NCBI RefSeq assembly: GCF_963855985.1
Contig: NC_087099.1
Span: 774,001-838,000 of the forward strand
Direction: 5' to 3'
DNA: 64,000 bases
Origin: Ostrinia nubilalis
Taxonomy: Eukaryota > Arthropoda > Insecta > Lepidoptera > Crambidae
The notes below the pieces were generated by a model. The model saw only the letters and a list, made by a program, of their open reading frames with translations. It was not told where the DNA came from and searched no databases. A program made the translations under genes and the position numbers. Of the stretch, positions 11,411 through 23,800 are shown piece by piece; within the stretch, counting starts at the first letter, position 1; the number at the start of each line of letters is the position of its first letter.

Positions 11411-12008
11411 GTGTTCCTCTATTTTTGCAAATAGTAACGCTTGATTTCTCGAAAACGTTTCGAGGCAGGGACGCGTGGGTGATGGGAAATTGCAATTTTA
11501 GTCATGATGGAGCGCTATACGGTACAACAGAGTACTTTTTGTGTATTTATATTTAATTTAAGAAGAATCTCGAATCCCCAATAAATTGGGTAAGTGCAAA
11601 TTTTTAATAACCACGACAAATAATTCGCGAGATACGTTGTGCACCCAAATTCTGTTTCACTTCCCTACACAAAATAACACTAGAATTGTGTACAAGCCTA
11701 AGAAACAATATCAATAACTTAAATGTATTAAAACGATTCAACCATGCTTTCCGTTCAACTATTTTCCACTGAATCATTTGTAGACTAGAAGAGAAGATTA
11801 TTAAACAATTTTAATTATAAATGTTATGCGAGTAGCTTTCTCAGAAAAACATCGTTTTATTGGGTCGCCATTTTTAACGTAATGTTTCGAACCTTCTATC
11901 TTAACATATGCACATAGTTTAACATTGTTTGAGTCTGATAATGGGAAAAAATTCGTATTTGATACGGTCATAATAAATAATGCTTGCAGCGAAGTACAAT
12001 AACTTGTT
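11411..12008. other. Upstream region of transporter copy 1, nothing identified
   Basis: AT-rich. Only ATTCGTATTTGATACGGT near 11953 is shared with the upstream regions of copies 2 and 3. No ORF or repeat family recognised. Confidence 0.5.
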
Positions 12009-12013
12009 TCAGT
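12009..12013 (+). promoter_or_regulatory. Candidate initiator (TCAGT) of transporter copy 1
   Basis: TCAGT matches the arthropod initiator and lies about 60 bp before the ATG. The block around it (TTGTTTCAGT, then TTATACGCCACCTCAGGTGA) is conserved upstream of all three transporter copies, so it is likely the core promoter and 5' UTR start. No convincing TATA box is seen 25-30 bp upstream. Transcription start is inferred. Confidence 0.4.
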
Positions 12014-12069
12014 CTGTTATACGCCACCTCAGGTGATGACTACTGTTTTTAAGAAAGTGAAATACAATA

Positions 12070-14263
12070 ATGGAAACAGAATACAAAATTGTTAATGGTC
12101 GAGCGAAAACACAATGGATTCCTTTTTTCAGACAGGTAGTTTTTAATATAATCCTTTATACTATTATTTTTTAACTCGCTTTTTATTACTGAGGTAATTT
12201 TAATTATTTTTCGAGTTCGAGTACCTAGTTAGTCACATTTTTGCTTAGATGATTATTATTATAATGTATTTGCGGACTGGGTTAAATTAATTTTAAAGTA
12301 AAGAAAAAACTCGGCTTTGATTTTTCAAGGATAACTCGCGAGGTTTGACTTTTACTCGATAAAAGTATGAATCAGTTATTAATTTGTACATACTTTCAGT
12401 TTTAGAATATTTATTTCTCAAAAATCCACTTTAATATCCAAAAATACATCATAATATTTTATTATAAGTAAGTTAAAGTACTCAGTGCTCATCAGTTGCA
12501 CGTAAAGCTTAAGTTTTCAGAACTTTTAATTTCATCACACTCTTTAATAACGGGACTATTCCTACCTCTCGTTCCCACCGCTGCAACTCCTGTGTAGCCA
12601 GGATCTACAGCTTGACTGCCAATCAAAACCCAACCAGTGAAGATCAAGTTTGTCCCGGGATAAAGGCATACCTACCACTCTATTTCAGGTACTCGTGGCC
12701 TTCATAATATGGATCTCTTTCCTCATGACAGGGCTAGCCATGGGCACTCCCACGGTGGCGATCCCTCAGCTTAGGCTGGAGGCCAACTCCTCTGCCGTTG
12801 TCAGCAGCGAGATGTCTTCCTGGATAAGTGAGTGATCAAATTAATTTAGTAGACCAGAACACAAAATAATCTTAAAAATTCAACTACTTTTTCTCCCGGG
12901 CGATCAATGACGTTGTTGAATGTTTGCCATTTTTTAATGCAGGACAATCTTCTTCGTATTGACAGTTAATTTTTTTTCAGGTTCATCTATAGGCTACTCG
13001 GGAGCCATTTGTGTCTTCATAATGGTTCCCATCGCACACTACTGGGGGCGGAAGTTCACCATGATTATTCTCTCTGTCACTACGTTAATAGCCTCTGCAG
13101 TTATTTACTTTAGTAAAACGCCTATGCATTTACTCATAAGCCAACTCATATTTGGGCTACCAATAGGCGCACAGACTTCTGTATTTTTATTAATACTCTC
13201 TGAATACTCATCTCCTCAATACAGAGGAGTACTGCTAACTATGAAAACGTCGTCATTTTTCTGGGGCATTTGGATTGCAAACGCGACCGGAATCTTCACG
13301 CATTATAAGTACATTGGTCTCATCGGAATCGGTTGGTCCGGTTTTAGCTTAATCATTTCCTTGTTCATACCGGAGTCGCCTTACTGGCTGGCCTATCGAG
13401 GAAGGCACGACGAATGTGCCGAGTCCCACCGATGGATGAAAGGAGTTGGCGAAAATTCTGAGAAAGAACTAAAAGCGCTATTAAATTTTGTCAAAGAAAA
13501 TAACGAAAAGAAGCAATCGATTACATCCTTGCGACAATATTTCAAAGACTGTCGAACAGCCATCAAGAAGCCTGAGGTTTTCAAGCCTATAATTCTTGGC
13601 TGTCTCACTGGGTCGATCTATCATTTGTCGGGGAAGCTGGCATGCGCTGTCTACGCCATTGAAATGATGAAGAAGTTAAGTGGGAACCAGTCGACGGTAT
13701 ACGTCGGCGTTTTGACCTTAGACGGATTTAGTATATTAGGAATGTATGTAGGCAGTGGATTATCGAAAATACTTAAAAGAAGGACGCTACTACTGTCAAT
13801 GACAATATCAGGCACAATATTTTTGTTCACGTTGAGTATTTACCTCTACCTTATTAAATTATCTGTGTTACCAGAAAATGTGTATATTATCATTGGCTTG
13901 TTGGTTGGATATACTTTGTCAATATGCTGTGGCCCAATGATATTGGCGACATCAATAGCTGCCGAATTATTTCCATTTGAGTTAAGAAGTGTTTGCGCTG
14001 GTTTCTTTTCTATTTTCGTGATGCTTTTAATGAGTAGCGTAGTCAAAGTATCCCCATATGTTTTTAACTCTGTGGGTTTTGAAGGAGCATACTTGGGTTT
14101 TGGTATTTGCGCTACAATAGTTATTATTTTGGAGTATAAGTACTTGCCAGAAACCAAAGACAAAACTTTGTATGAAATAGCTGAGATGTTTAAAATTAAA
14201 AAACAAAGTGAGACTACTGAATGTAAACTTTTAGAAAGTAATGATCCAGAGACTAAAGCATAG
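12070..14263 (+). CDS. Facilitated trehalose/sugar transporter (Tret1-like), tandem copy 1
   Basis: Three exons: 12070-12135, 12689-12827 and 12981-14263, all with GT/AG borders; the phases (0, then 1) join to 495 codons plus TAG. Exon 1 encodes METEYKIVNGRAKTQWIPFF. Exon 2 gives the first membrane helix and the GTPTVAIPQL stretch. Exon 3 carries the rest of a major facilitator sugar transporter: HYWGRK near residue 90 (loop 2-3 motif), SEYSSPQYRG near 145, PESPYW near 200 and PETKDKT near 457, with about 11-12 hydrophobic segments. Length and motif order fit insect Tret1-like carriers, which move trehalose or hexoses down their gradient at the plasma membrane; the substrate is inferred. The ATG was chosen because the same start codon and 22-codon exon recur in copies 2 and 3. 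Intron 2 is only 153 bp here against more than 1 kb in the other copies. Confidence 0.9.
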
Positions 14264-14349
14264 AAACAATAATCATTATAATATTTTAATTTTAGTTTTG
14301 TAAGATTTCTTAAGTTTTATATTATTTTACACTGATTTTTGTTACTTTA

Positions 14350-14355
14350 AATAAA
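14350..14355 (+). terminator. Polyadenylation signal of transporter copy 1
   Basis: AATAAA about 87 bp after the stop codon, in a 3' flank that is almost repeated after copy 2 (AATAAA at 25601-25606). Confidence 0.6.
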
Positions 14356-14529
14356 GTGACTCAACTATTAATTACATACGCGTTTAATTTAGTAACTAGT
14401 GAGATTAAGCTACTGTAATCACAAAATAACACCTGACTTATACAGTACTGAAGTCTATTATACATATAAATTTAAAACGGCTCGATCTGTTACAACTACC
14501 TTCCACGAAATCCTTTAAAGAAAAATATC

Positions 14530-14645
14530 GTTTTAGCCAAATGACGTCCACTGCTGAACGAAGACCTCCAAGGAATTCACAACGACTGGACCTACGCTGC
14601 ATCCAGCTACCTTCCGCGACCTACACCACCAGGCCATGTGACCTT
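14530..14645 (-). repeat. RTE-type LINE 3' end
   Basis: Inverted copy of the ..CAGCAGTGGACGTCATTTGGCT 3' end; part of the duplicated spacer and present again at 34590-34705, so it predates the transporter duplication. Confidence 0.75.
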
Positions 14646-14800
14646 CATTAGTTAACTTGATAGAAGTTATAACTCTTTGAATCGCATTCGAACCGCTGGG
14701 TCAGCAATGGTCGTAACACTAGACAACAGAGGCGGTTAAAATTTCGTATTTGACACGGTGATATACAAAGCTTCCGGTATTGTAGATATAATTACTTGTT

Positions 14801-14805
14801 TCAGT
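14801..14805 (+). promoter_or_regulatory. Candidate initiator (TCAGT) of transporter copy 2
   Basis: Same block as at copy 1, about 74 bp before the ATG; the surrounding 100 bp is nearly identical to that of copy 3. Confidence 0.4.
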
Positions 14806-14874
14806 TAGTTATACGCCACCTCAGGTGATGACTATTCTGTCTTCTAGGCAAATAAAATAAAACAATGGAAACAG

Positions 14875-17800
14875 AATATAAAACTATTAATGGTCGAGCG
14901 AAAACGGGATGGACTCATATATTCAGACAAGTAAACTTTTTTAATTTATTAAATTTTATACTTAAATTAATTAATCTACTTTTTAAATCAGAAATAATAA
15001 TACTTAGGTTTATAGATAGCATTTTATTTTTGACAATGTAATGAAATACATAATTATTATTTTATAGTAAAGAAAAAAGAAAAATTCGAATTGCATTTTT
15101 ATAGCACACCACTCTTAACTCTTCAGGTACTCGTGGCCTTCATAATATGGATCTGTTTCCTCTCGATCGGGCTTGCCATGGGCACTCCCACGGTGGCGAT
15201 CCCTCAGCTGAGGCTGGAAGCCAACTCCTCAGCCGTTGTCAGCAACGAGATGTCTTCTTGGATAAGTGAGTGGTCAAATTAACAGGGTAGTTGACACCAC
15301 CAATGTTAATTAATTACTAACTTTTTTTTTCCTATTATATGGCGATATTATGCCTATTATGATGATGCTATGACTTGAATTCTCGTTTAATTAAAACCAT
15401 TCCCAAATATTCTAGAATAAGAGCTGGTGAACGCCAGACAGACCAACAAACATAAAAATGTTGGTGTATTATGAGGTTTGGGTCATCGTGGCTTTAATAG
15501 ATACCCTAAAAGATTGTTGTTAGAATAAATGGAACGCAACCATTTTATATTGTGTATGTTGGCAATACGGAAATCCGTTTAGTTTTTTCATGTTGACACT
15601 ATTGTTACTGCCATTTTGAACTCTGTGATTTGTGTGCGCTCTAAACCGAATAGAAAGTTATATTCCTCAATATTTCTTTTATTTACCAAAAAAGCTACAA
15701 TTCCTTCATGGTAGCAGAGCGTAGTTGTGGTAAATCTGGAAGAAATCAGAAAATCTTCAATCAGTCGGTGAAATTCCAATTGAAGTCCGAATTGAGGTTA
15801 TGTACAACAACGTGTTTGCAGAAAAACGCTTGCTTGCTTGCTTAATCTGGTGAAAACGCGTCAGGATGAGTGCAAATATGTTCAGTCTCGAAAAGCTGAT
15901 CGGGCGAGAGAACTTTGCCACCTGGAAATTCAGCATGAAAACATATTTAGAGCACGAGGATTTGTGGTGTTGTGTGGAACCGCCTGATAACAAACCTGTT
16001 GATGCTGCCAAGGATGTCAAGGCGAAGGCCAAGCTAATTTTGCTACTGGATCCCCAGAATTATGTCCATGTTCAGGAATGCTCAACGGCAAATCAGGTGT
16101 GGGATAGCTTACAGAGAGCTTTTGATGACAATGGCCTTACAAGAAGAGTTGGTTTGCTTAAAGACTTGATAAACACCACTTTAGAATCGAGTAACAGTGT
16201 TGAAACCTATGTCAGTAAGATAATGACCACAGCGCACAAACTGCGGAACATAGGATTTGATGTGAACGATGAGTGGCTCGGAACCCTAATGTTGGCTGGA
16301 CTGCCTGATGAATATAAGCCCATGATCATGGGGCTGGAGAGTTCTGGTATAGTAATCAGTGCTGACACGGTGAAATCCAAACTTATTCAGGAAATAAAAA
16401 TATCAACATCTACTGCATTCTATACAAACTCCAAGAAAACGAAGAGCAAAGAGCAGCCATCTAAATCAAAATGACCGAGATGTTTCAATTGCAACAAACA
16501 AGGACATTTTGCAAAGTTTTGTAAGCAGCCAAAGAAACCATCAACTACAAGTAATAAAGGAGAAACTTCTAGTTTTGTTGCAGCTTTTTCAGCTACCATT
16601 GGTGACAACAGTGATAAATGGTTGATTGACTCCGGTGCATCCATGCACATGACAAGTAGAGAAGACTGGATGTACAATGTCACCGAGCCGTCAGTGAAAC
16701 ACATTACAGTTGCCAACAGGGAACCATTGGCTGTCAAGGGAGTTGGTTGTGTAGATATTCAAGTAAATAAGGAACATAAAATTCAGGTAAAAAATGTTTT
16801 ATTTGTTCCTGGACTAGCTGCTAATCTTCTCTCAGTTAGCACTATAGTGAAAGGAGGATTTAATGTTACATTTGATAACAGAGGATGTTTTATTAGAAAC
16901 ATCAAAGGAGACATCATATGTACTGCAACATTAAATAACAACTTGTATATCATGGACACTAGCGGAGAAATGGCTCACTTATCATCTAGTGACATAAACT
17001 GTAATAATGTTTACTTATGGCATTTACGTATGGGCCATCTGAATGTTACAGATGTGAAGAAGCTGCCTGGTTGTGCTGAGGGTGTGACTCTGACTCAGAA
17101 TGTAAGTAATGTCACCTGTACCCACTGTCTGGAAGGGAAACAAGCCAGACTGTCGTTCAAAAATGTTGGTTCCAGAGCAACAAGACCACTGGAACTAATA
17201 CATTCTGATTTGTGCGGCCCGATGGAGAACATATCATATGGAGGTATGAAATACTTTATCACTTTCATCGATGACTTTACCCGAAAGGTCCATTTGTACT
17301 TTCTCAAAGATAAAATGAATGTTCTGGTCAAAGTCAAAGTCAAAGTCAAAATTTCTTTATTTGTTTGGACTAATAAATAGTTCTTACAAATCGTCATTTT
17401 GCTCTTAAGGAGCCTCTACATGTCTCATAATCTTTTTACCCTACCAGCGCTTCGAGACCAACATTTGGCAAGTGCTGAGAAGAAGCGCCGCAACAAACTC
17501 AGTCACCACTGTCTGCCGGTTAATATAAATAAATAGAAATAGTAGTAGTAGGTACATTCGATTCAGGAGCAGTTCACTGAATTTACCATGCATTCTTGTA
17601 TGGTGTATCTTATAAGAATGGGTATACAAGATTGCGTGGTATATTAAACAAGGTAGTGACGTGCTAATATCTAGACTTACATATTAAGATACTAGTAGAA
17701 ATGACTCGCATACATAAATTTGAATAACTTGGATTGACCAGTCCCCGAAAGCAGCGCCTGTTCACAGACATGACGAGTGAACCAGCCATCGCTTCACTCG

Positions 17801-20800
17801 ACCATATTAGAGGGAATGTAACGACCCGCCTCACTACGCCACCACCCCAGAGACATTTTAGTGAGAATGACAATTCCAAGTTATCTCTTTAAAATAAAAA
17901 ACTAATATTAAAGCTAAGTAACAGTCCAGATTGAGAAGCATGACACTATAACATTTGAGAAGTTATTATGAGTTTATACATTACTTTTCATTTTAATTCT
18001 TTTTAGTGCGAGCATGAGAGGACCATAATCCTACTCCCAGGATGACTTATCATTAAGAAAATCTCGAGTTGTATAATAGGCTTTTTTAAGCATGTGATCT
18101 TTAACTATATCTTTAAATTTATTATACGGTAGCTCTTTATATTTATCAGGGACTTTGTTATAAAAATGGATACCTTGTCCCATAAAAGAGGCAAACACTT
18201 TATTAAGTCTAAAAGCGGGTATAGCCAATTTATTTTTATTTCTAGTGTTAATTTGGTGAATATCACTTTTCTTTTTGAATTCAGTAATATTTTTTTGAAT
18301 AAATAGAATACAGTTTAAGATGTATTGTGAAGCGGCCGTGAGAATGCCAATTTCTTTAAACAATTCTCTAAGGGATGCTCTTGCTTTCATTTTATACAAG
18401 TATCTTATCGCACGTTTTTGCAAAATAAATATTGTTTCAAAATCTGCAGCTTTGCCCCATAGCATGATTCCATATGACATTAGGCTATGAAAGTAGCTAA
18501 AGTAGACTAAACGAGCTGTTGAAACATCGGTTAATGACCGTATCCTTTTTATTGCAAAAGCCGCTGAGCTGAGCTTTCCCGCCAGAGTTTCTATATGGGG
18601 GGCATGGGGGCCCCACTGGAGTTTTGAATCCAGGGTAATTCCCAGAAATACAGTAGAGTCTACCAGATCGATTGCATTATTATTAAGTTCTATTTGAGTA
18701 CTAACTGTTTTTACGTTAGGCAAAGAGAATTTTATACATTTTGTTTTCTTTGCATTGAGTTGTAAATTATTTGTAGTGAACCAACTTAAAACTCTTGTTA
18801 GTGCATTATTTACATCGTCAAAGTTATTTTTACTTCTGTCGATATTAAAAATCAAAGATGTGTCATCAGCAAATAACACGATTTCGCAAGAGTCCTTAAC
18901 AAAATATGGTAGATCATTAATGTATATAAGAAACAAGAATGGACCCAGAATGGACCCCTGCGGAACTCCCATTTTCACAGGTGACCCAGAAGACAAAACA
19001 CCATTTATGTCAACTTTTTGAACTCTAAAGTTTAAATAGGATTGTATTAAATCCAAAGCCGAGTCCTTTACCCCATAATAGTGCAGTTTGCGAATTAGCG
19101 TTTGATGTTCTACGCAGTCAAAAGCTTTTGAGAGATCACAGAAGACCCCTAGTGCATTTTGAGAATTCTCCCAAGCCTCGAAGATATGTTTAAGTAGTGC
19201 AACCCCAGCATCGGTGGTGGAACGACCCTTGGTGAAACCATATTGTTCACTATGAAATAGTTTATTAGAGCCAAAGTGAATCATAAGTTGCTCCTGTATG
19301 ATTTTTTCAAAAATCTTGCTCAGAGCGGGCAAGATAGAAATGGGTCTATAATTGCCAGGGTCGGTTTTGCTACCAGACTTAAATAATGGCATTAGTCTAC
19401 TATGTTTCATGAGGTCGGGGAAGATTCCCTTCTCTATGCAATTATTGAATATTATCGCTAACTGTGGGGAAATTATATCAATAATGTGTTTGACTATCTT
19501 GACAGAGATGCCCCAGATATCAGTTGTACTCTTTACGTTTAAAAGATTAAAAGTTTTAGTGATATCTAATGGAGTAATATGTTTAAAAGAGAAGTGCGAG
19601 TCACAGGGTGTCACGTGGGTTTTCAATATTTCTTCGGCCTCGGAGGGAGATGACTTTAAGTTGGCAGTTGTTGCTGAAGCTATATTACCAAAAAATTTGT
19701 CAAAAGCTTCCGCTACATCTTTATCTGCAGAAATCAAATTATCGTGAACTTTGAGAGAAAAGTCATTATCTTTTAGTTTTAGTTTACCAGTCTCTCGGTT
19801 GATAACATTCCAAGTTTCTTTTATTTTATTACTGGCGTTCCCTATCTTGTCCCGAATATAAAAAGACTTAGCCATGAAGCAAACTTTCTTAAAAATTTTT
19901 GAATACTTTTTTACATGCTCAAGAAAAGATATACTATTATTATACTTTTTCATGCCATAAAGTTCATATAACGTATTTCGACTTTTGTATATTCCCTTGG
20001 TAGCCCAGTCACTAAACTTTGATTTGGTATTTGGTTTTAATGGCTTTACCGTAAAAACTTTGTCATGTTCGGTTTTAATACATTCGAAAAGGTTATTGTA
20101 AAGAGCATCTGGGTCTCCCTGCACATACGGGACTAAATGCAATTTATTTTCAAGATTATTTTTAAAACGTTCTAGACGACTAATGGTTACAGGTCTACAT
20201 ACGGCATTTTTTTTACTTTTATTATTCAAATTATTACAAATAAATTCTACTTTAATACCACAGTGATCTGACGTAAGATTGTGTATGACAGCTTTATTGT
20301 CAGGGACACAGCTAGAGAAAATATTATCTAGACAAGTAGCTGTGGTTTCCGTAATTCTAGTTGGTTCCTTAAATTGACTAAACAAGTTAAATGACTGAAA
20401 AAGGGAAAGTAGTCTTACAGAATATGATGATGAGCTATATAGTAAATTGACGTTAAAGTCTCCACAAACTAAGACCTTTTTGTTGCTGTTACAAGTTTTA
20501 TTAAGAGCATCCTCAATAGCCGCTTCAAAAATACCAAAGTCCCCAGAAGGGGGTCTATACACACATACAATGATGTAACTCTCAAGCTCGACACATGAAA
20601 TTTCGACAACACGCTCAACTGATAGCCCTACTACATCTTTGCGTTCTTTATATTTAATATTATTATTCACAAATATTAAGGAGCCTCCGTGAATGGCAGA
20701 CTTCCTGAAAAACGCGCTACTTAGCTGATAATTATCTATATGAAAAGAGCTTTCATATTTCTTTAGCCAGTGTTCGGTAATACACATTACATTAATATCA

Positions 20801-23800
20801 AAACTTTTTAAGAATAGCTCTATTTCTAAGACTTTGCTGGCCAAGCCTTGAATATTTTGATGAACAATCTTGAATGTTCCGGGCTTGGCCTTTGTCGAGT
20901 GCCTCAGTTTAAACAACTACCTAGTAACTGGACACCTTTAAGGATTTCAAGTCAAAGGTAGAGAATGAATTGGACCACAAAATCAAAATTATACGCACAG
21001 ATAATGGCAAAGAATATTGTAATCATAATTTTGAGAAGTTTTTGTCTAATCATGGTATTGTTCACCAGACGTCCACTCCCTACACGCCTCAGCACAACGG
21101 CCTCGCTGAACGGATGAACCGAACCCTGGTTGAGCGAGCGAGGTGCATGCTATTTTATGCTGGTTTGGAAAAGAGCTTGTGGGCTGAAGCTGTGGCAACT
21201 GCAGCATATGTTGTCAATCGGTCACCAACAAAGGCACTAGAAGGTAAAACTCCATTTGAAATTTGGAAAGGACGGAAACCCAACTTGTCACACATGAAGA
21301 TATTTGGCTCTGTTGCTATGGTCTATGTTCCAAAAGAAAAACGCCAAAAGTGGGACAAGAAATCATCAAGGATGATACTAGTTGGCTATTGTGAAAACTC
21401 GAAGGGTTACCGATTGTTTGACCCTGAAACAAAGAAAATAGTAAAAAGTAGAGATGTCACTTTTATAGAAACTGTGAATACACATGCAAATCTCCCTGTT
21501 GAATGTGATACAGTGGAAAGAGAGAGCAGCAAAGACAGTTCTGATCCCGAAATACTCACTCCGGAGCACAATGACTCGGATGTCCATGAAGACTCAAGTG
21601 AGTATGAAACTGATGTTGGAGATTCTGATGAAACTTATCATCCACCGTGTTCAGTGAGACGGCAGCAGGATGTTAACAGCAACATCACAGTAAGATCATT
21701 GCGGTCTCAGAGGCAAAGGAATGAAGAGAGTGACAAAAATAGTTATTTGTGTTTGTACACTGACTCATCTGATCCACAGACTGTTGAAGAGGCTCTGTCT
21801 TAACCTCAAGCCACAGAATGGAAGAAGGCGATGGATAAAGAATACAATTCTTTAATGAAAAATGAAACCTGGAGTTTGACAGACCTTCCACCGGGGAAAA
21901 AGGCTCTACCCTATAAGTGGGTATTCAAAACGAAAACCGACCAGAGTGGAAATATCACCAGTTACAAGGCTAGGCTTGTAATAAAAGGCTATGCTCAGAG
22001 AAATGGATTAGACTATGAAGAAACATACTCACCAGTTGTCAGGTACACCACTATCCGCTACTTATTTGCATTGGCAGCTAAATATAATCTGAAAATAGAT
22101 CAAATGGATGCTGTTTCAGCCTTTTTGCAAGGAGAGATAGATAAAACTATCTATATGGAGCAACCAGAACAGTATAAACAGGGATCTCAGGTATGCATTC
22201 TACATAAATCGATATATGGGCTAAAACAGGCCAGTAGGCTTTGGAATGTCAAACTTAACAAAGTCCTACATGAGTTGGGAATGCAACAATCGAAAACAGA
22301 TCCATGTGTTTATTTCAATATAGAACAGAACACATTTATAGCTGTCTGGGTTGATGATCTAATTTTATTTACTGCTCAAGAGTCTACAAAGATGTTATTT
22401 AAGGAAAAATTAAAAGAACACTTGGAAATGAAAGATCTAGGCCCAGCTAGCCAGTGCTTGGGCATGCACATCACTAGGTGTGGAAGTGATGTTGTATTAG
22501 ATCAGGAGAAATATATTAAAGAAATTTTAGCAAGATTCAGAATGTCGGACTGCAAACCTGTGAAAACCCCTATTGAAGTTGGTATGAAATTTAATGAAAA
22601 TGAAGAACAAGAAGCATTGTTAAACTGTCCATATCAACAAGCTATTGGCTCATTGCTTTATCTGGCTCAGGTTACCCGGCCTGATATATCATTTGCAGTT
22701 AACACACTGAGCAGATTCAACAACAATCCCAAGGCTACGCATTGGACTGCAGTGAAGAGAATATTTCGATATCTACAGGGCACCAAAGATTTGAAATTGA
22801 TTTACACCAAAGATGGTAATGAGAAAATCACAGGATATTGTGATGCAGATTGGGCAGGAGATGTGTGCGACCGAAAATCGTGCACAAGTTACATTTTTAT
22901 GTTACAGGGTGGCGCCATCTCTTGGCGGTCACATAAACAGCAGACTGTTGCCTTGTCGACAGCCGAGGCCGAGTACATGTCGATGTCCTCCGCGACGCAG
23001 GAAGCGTTGTGGCTGCAGCAGCTGCACGGCGAGCTCGGCCAGCCGCCGCACAGCCCGCTTATCATCTTCAGTGACAACCAGAGTGCGATCAAGTTATCTA
23101 TGAATGACTGTTACTTACCTAGGTCTAAGCATATAGACATTCGTTATCATTTTCTGAAGGATCATGTTAATAATTTAAATGTTAAATTTTGTTATGTTAA
23201 AGGTGAAGACATGATTGCTGATAATTTAACTAAGGGTACTACCGCTGATAAGCATTTGTATTGTGTAACTAAAATAGGGTTACGTTCCAGGGGAGGGTGT
23301 TAGAATAAATGGAACGCAACCATTTTATATTGTGTATGTTGGCAATACGGAAATCCGTTTAGTTTTTTCATGTTGACACTATTGTTACTGCCATTTTGAA
23401 CTCTGTGATTTGTGTGCGCTCTAAACCGAATAGAAAGTTATATTCCTCAATATTTCTTTTATTTACCACAAAAGCTACAATTCCTTCAGAACCGTCACAA
23501 CTATCTGGCTGATGAGGAAACTACTTATAATCATTGCCTAAATACAGGAGGATTTTGTTATCAGTATCCAATATTTTTTAATAAGCTCTATAGAACAATT
23601 TAGAAATAAAACTTTATCCTTATTATTCTCAATCGCGGTATTTTTCGCGAAAAAAAATTATTGAAAATCTAATTCGTGGGTGCCCATTATCTTAATTTAT
23701 AAAGATTAAGTTTTATTTTCGCGTACCATTATGTCTATCTTTGTAATAATTTGTGTGTACACAAGCCCACACTGTTAACTATCCATTCTAATCAAATGAC

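Larger units (their letters stand above)
15518..23488 (+). mobile_element. Copia-type LTR retrotransposon in intron 2 of transporter copy 2
   Basis: Two 191-bp LTRs (15518-15708 and 23298-23488), starting TGTTAGAATA and ending TTCCTTCA, differ at about one position. Behind the left LTR is TGGTAGCAGAGC, a Met-tRNA-type primer site; before the right LTR is a purine tract. The internal region encodes Gag, protease, integrase, reverse transcriptase and RNase H in Copia order. The reading frame is damaged by a TGA, a TAA and a 3.6-kb LINE insertion, so it is not autonomous now. Copy 3 of the transporter preserves the empty site. Confidence 0.93.

Noticed and set aside
13393..14163. Antisense ORFs of 71-105 codons opposite transporter exon 3 (also in copies 2 and 3)
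   Set aside because: Shadows of a strongly coding strand; no ATG context or family motif.
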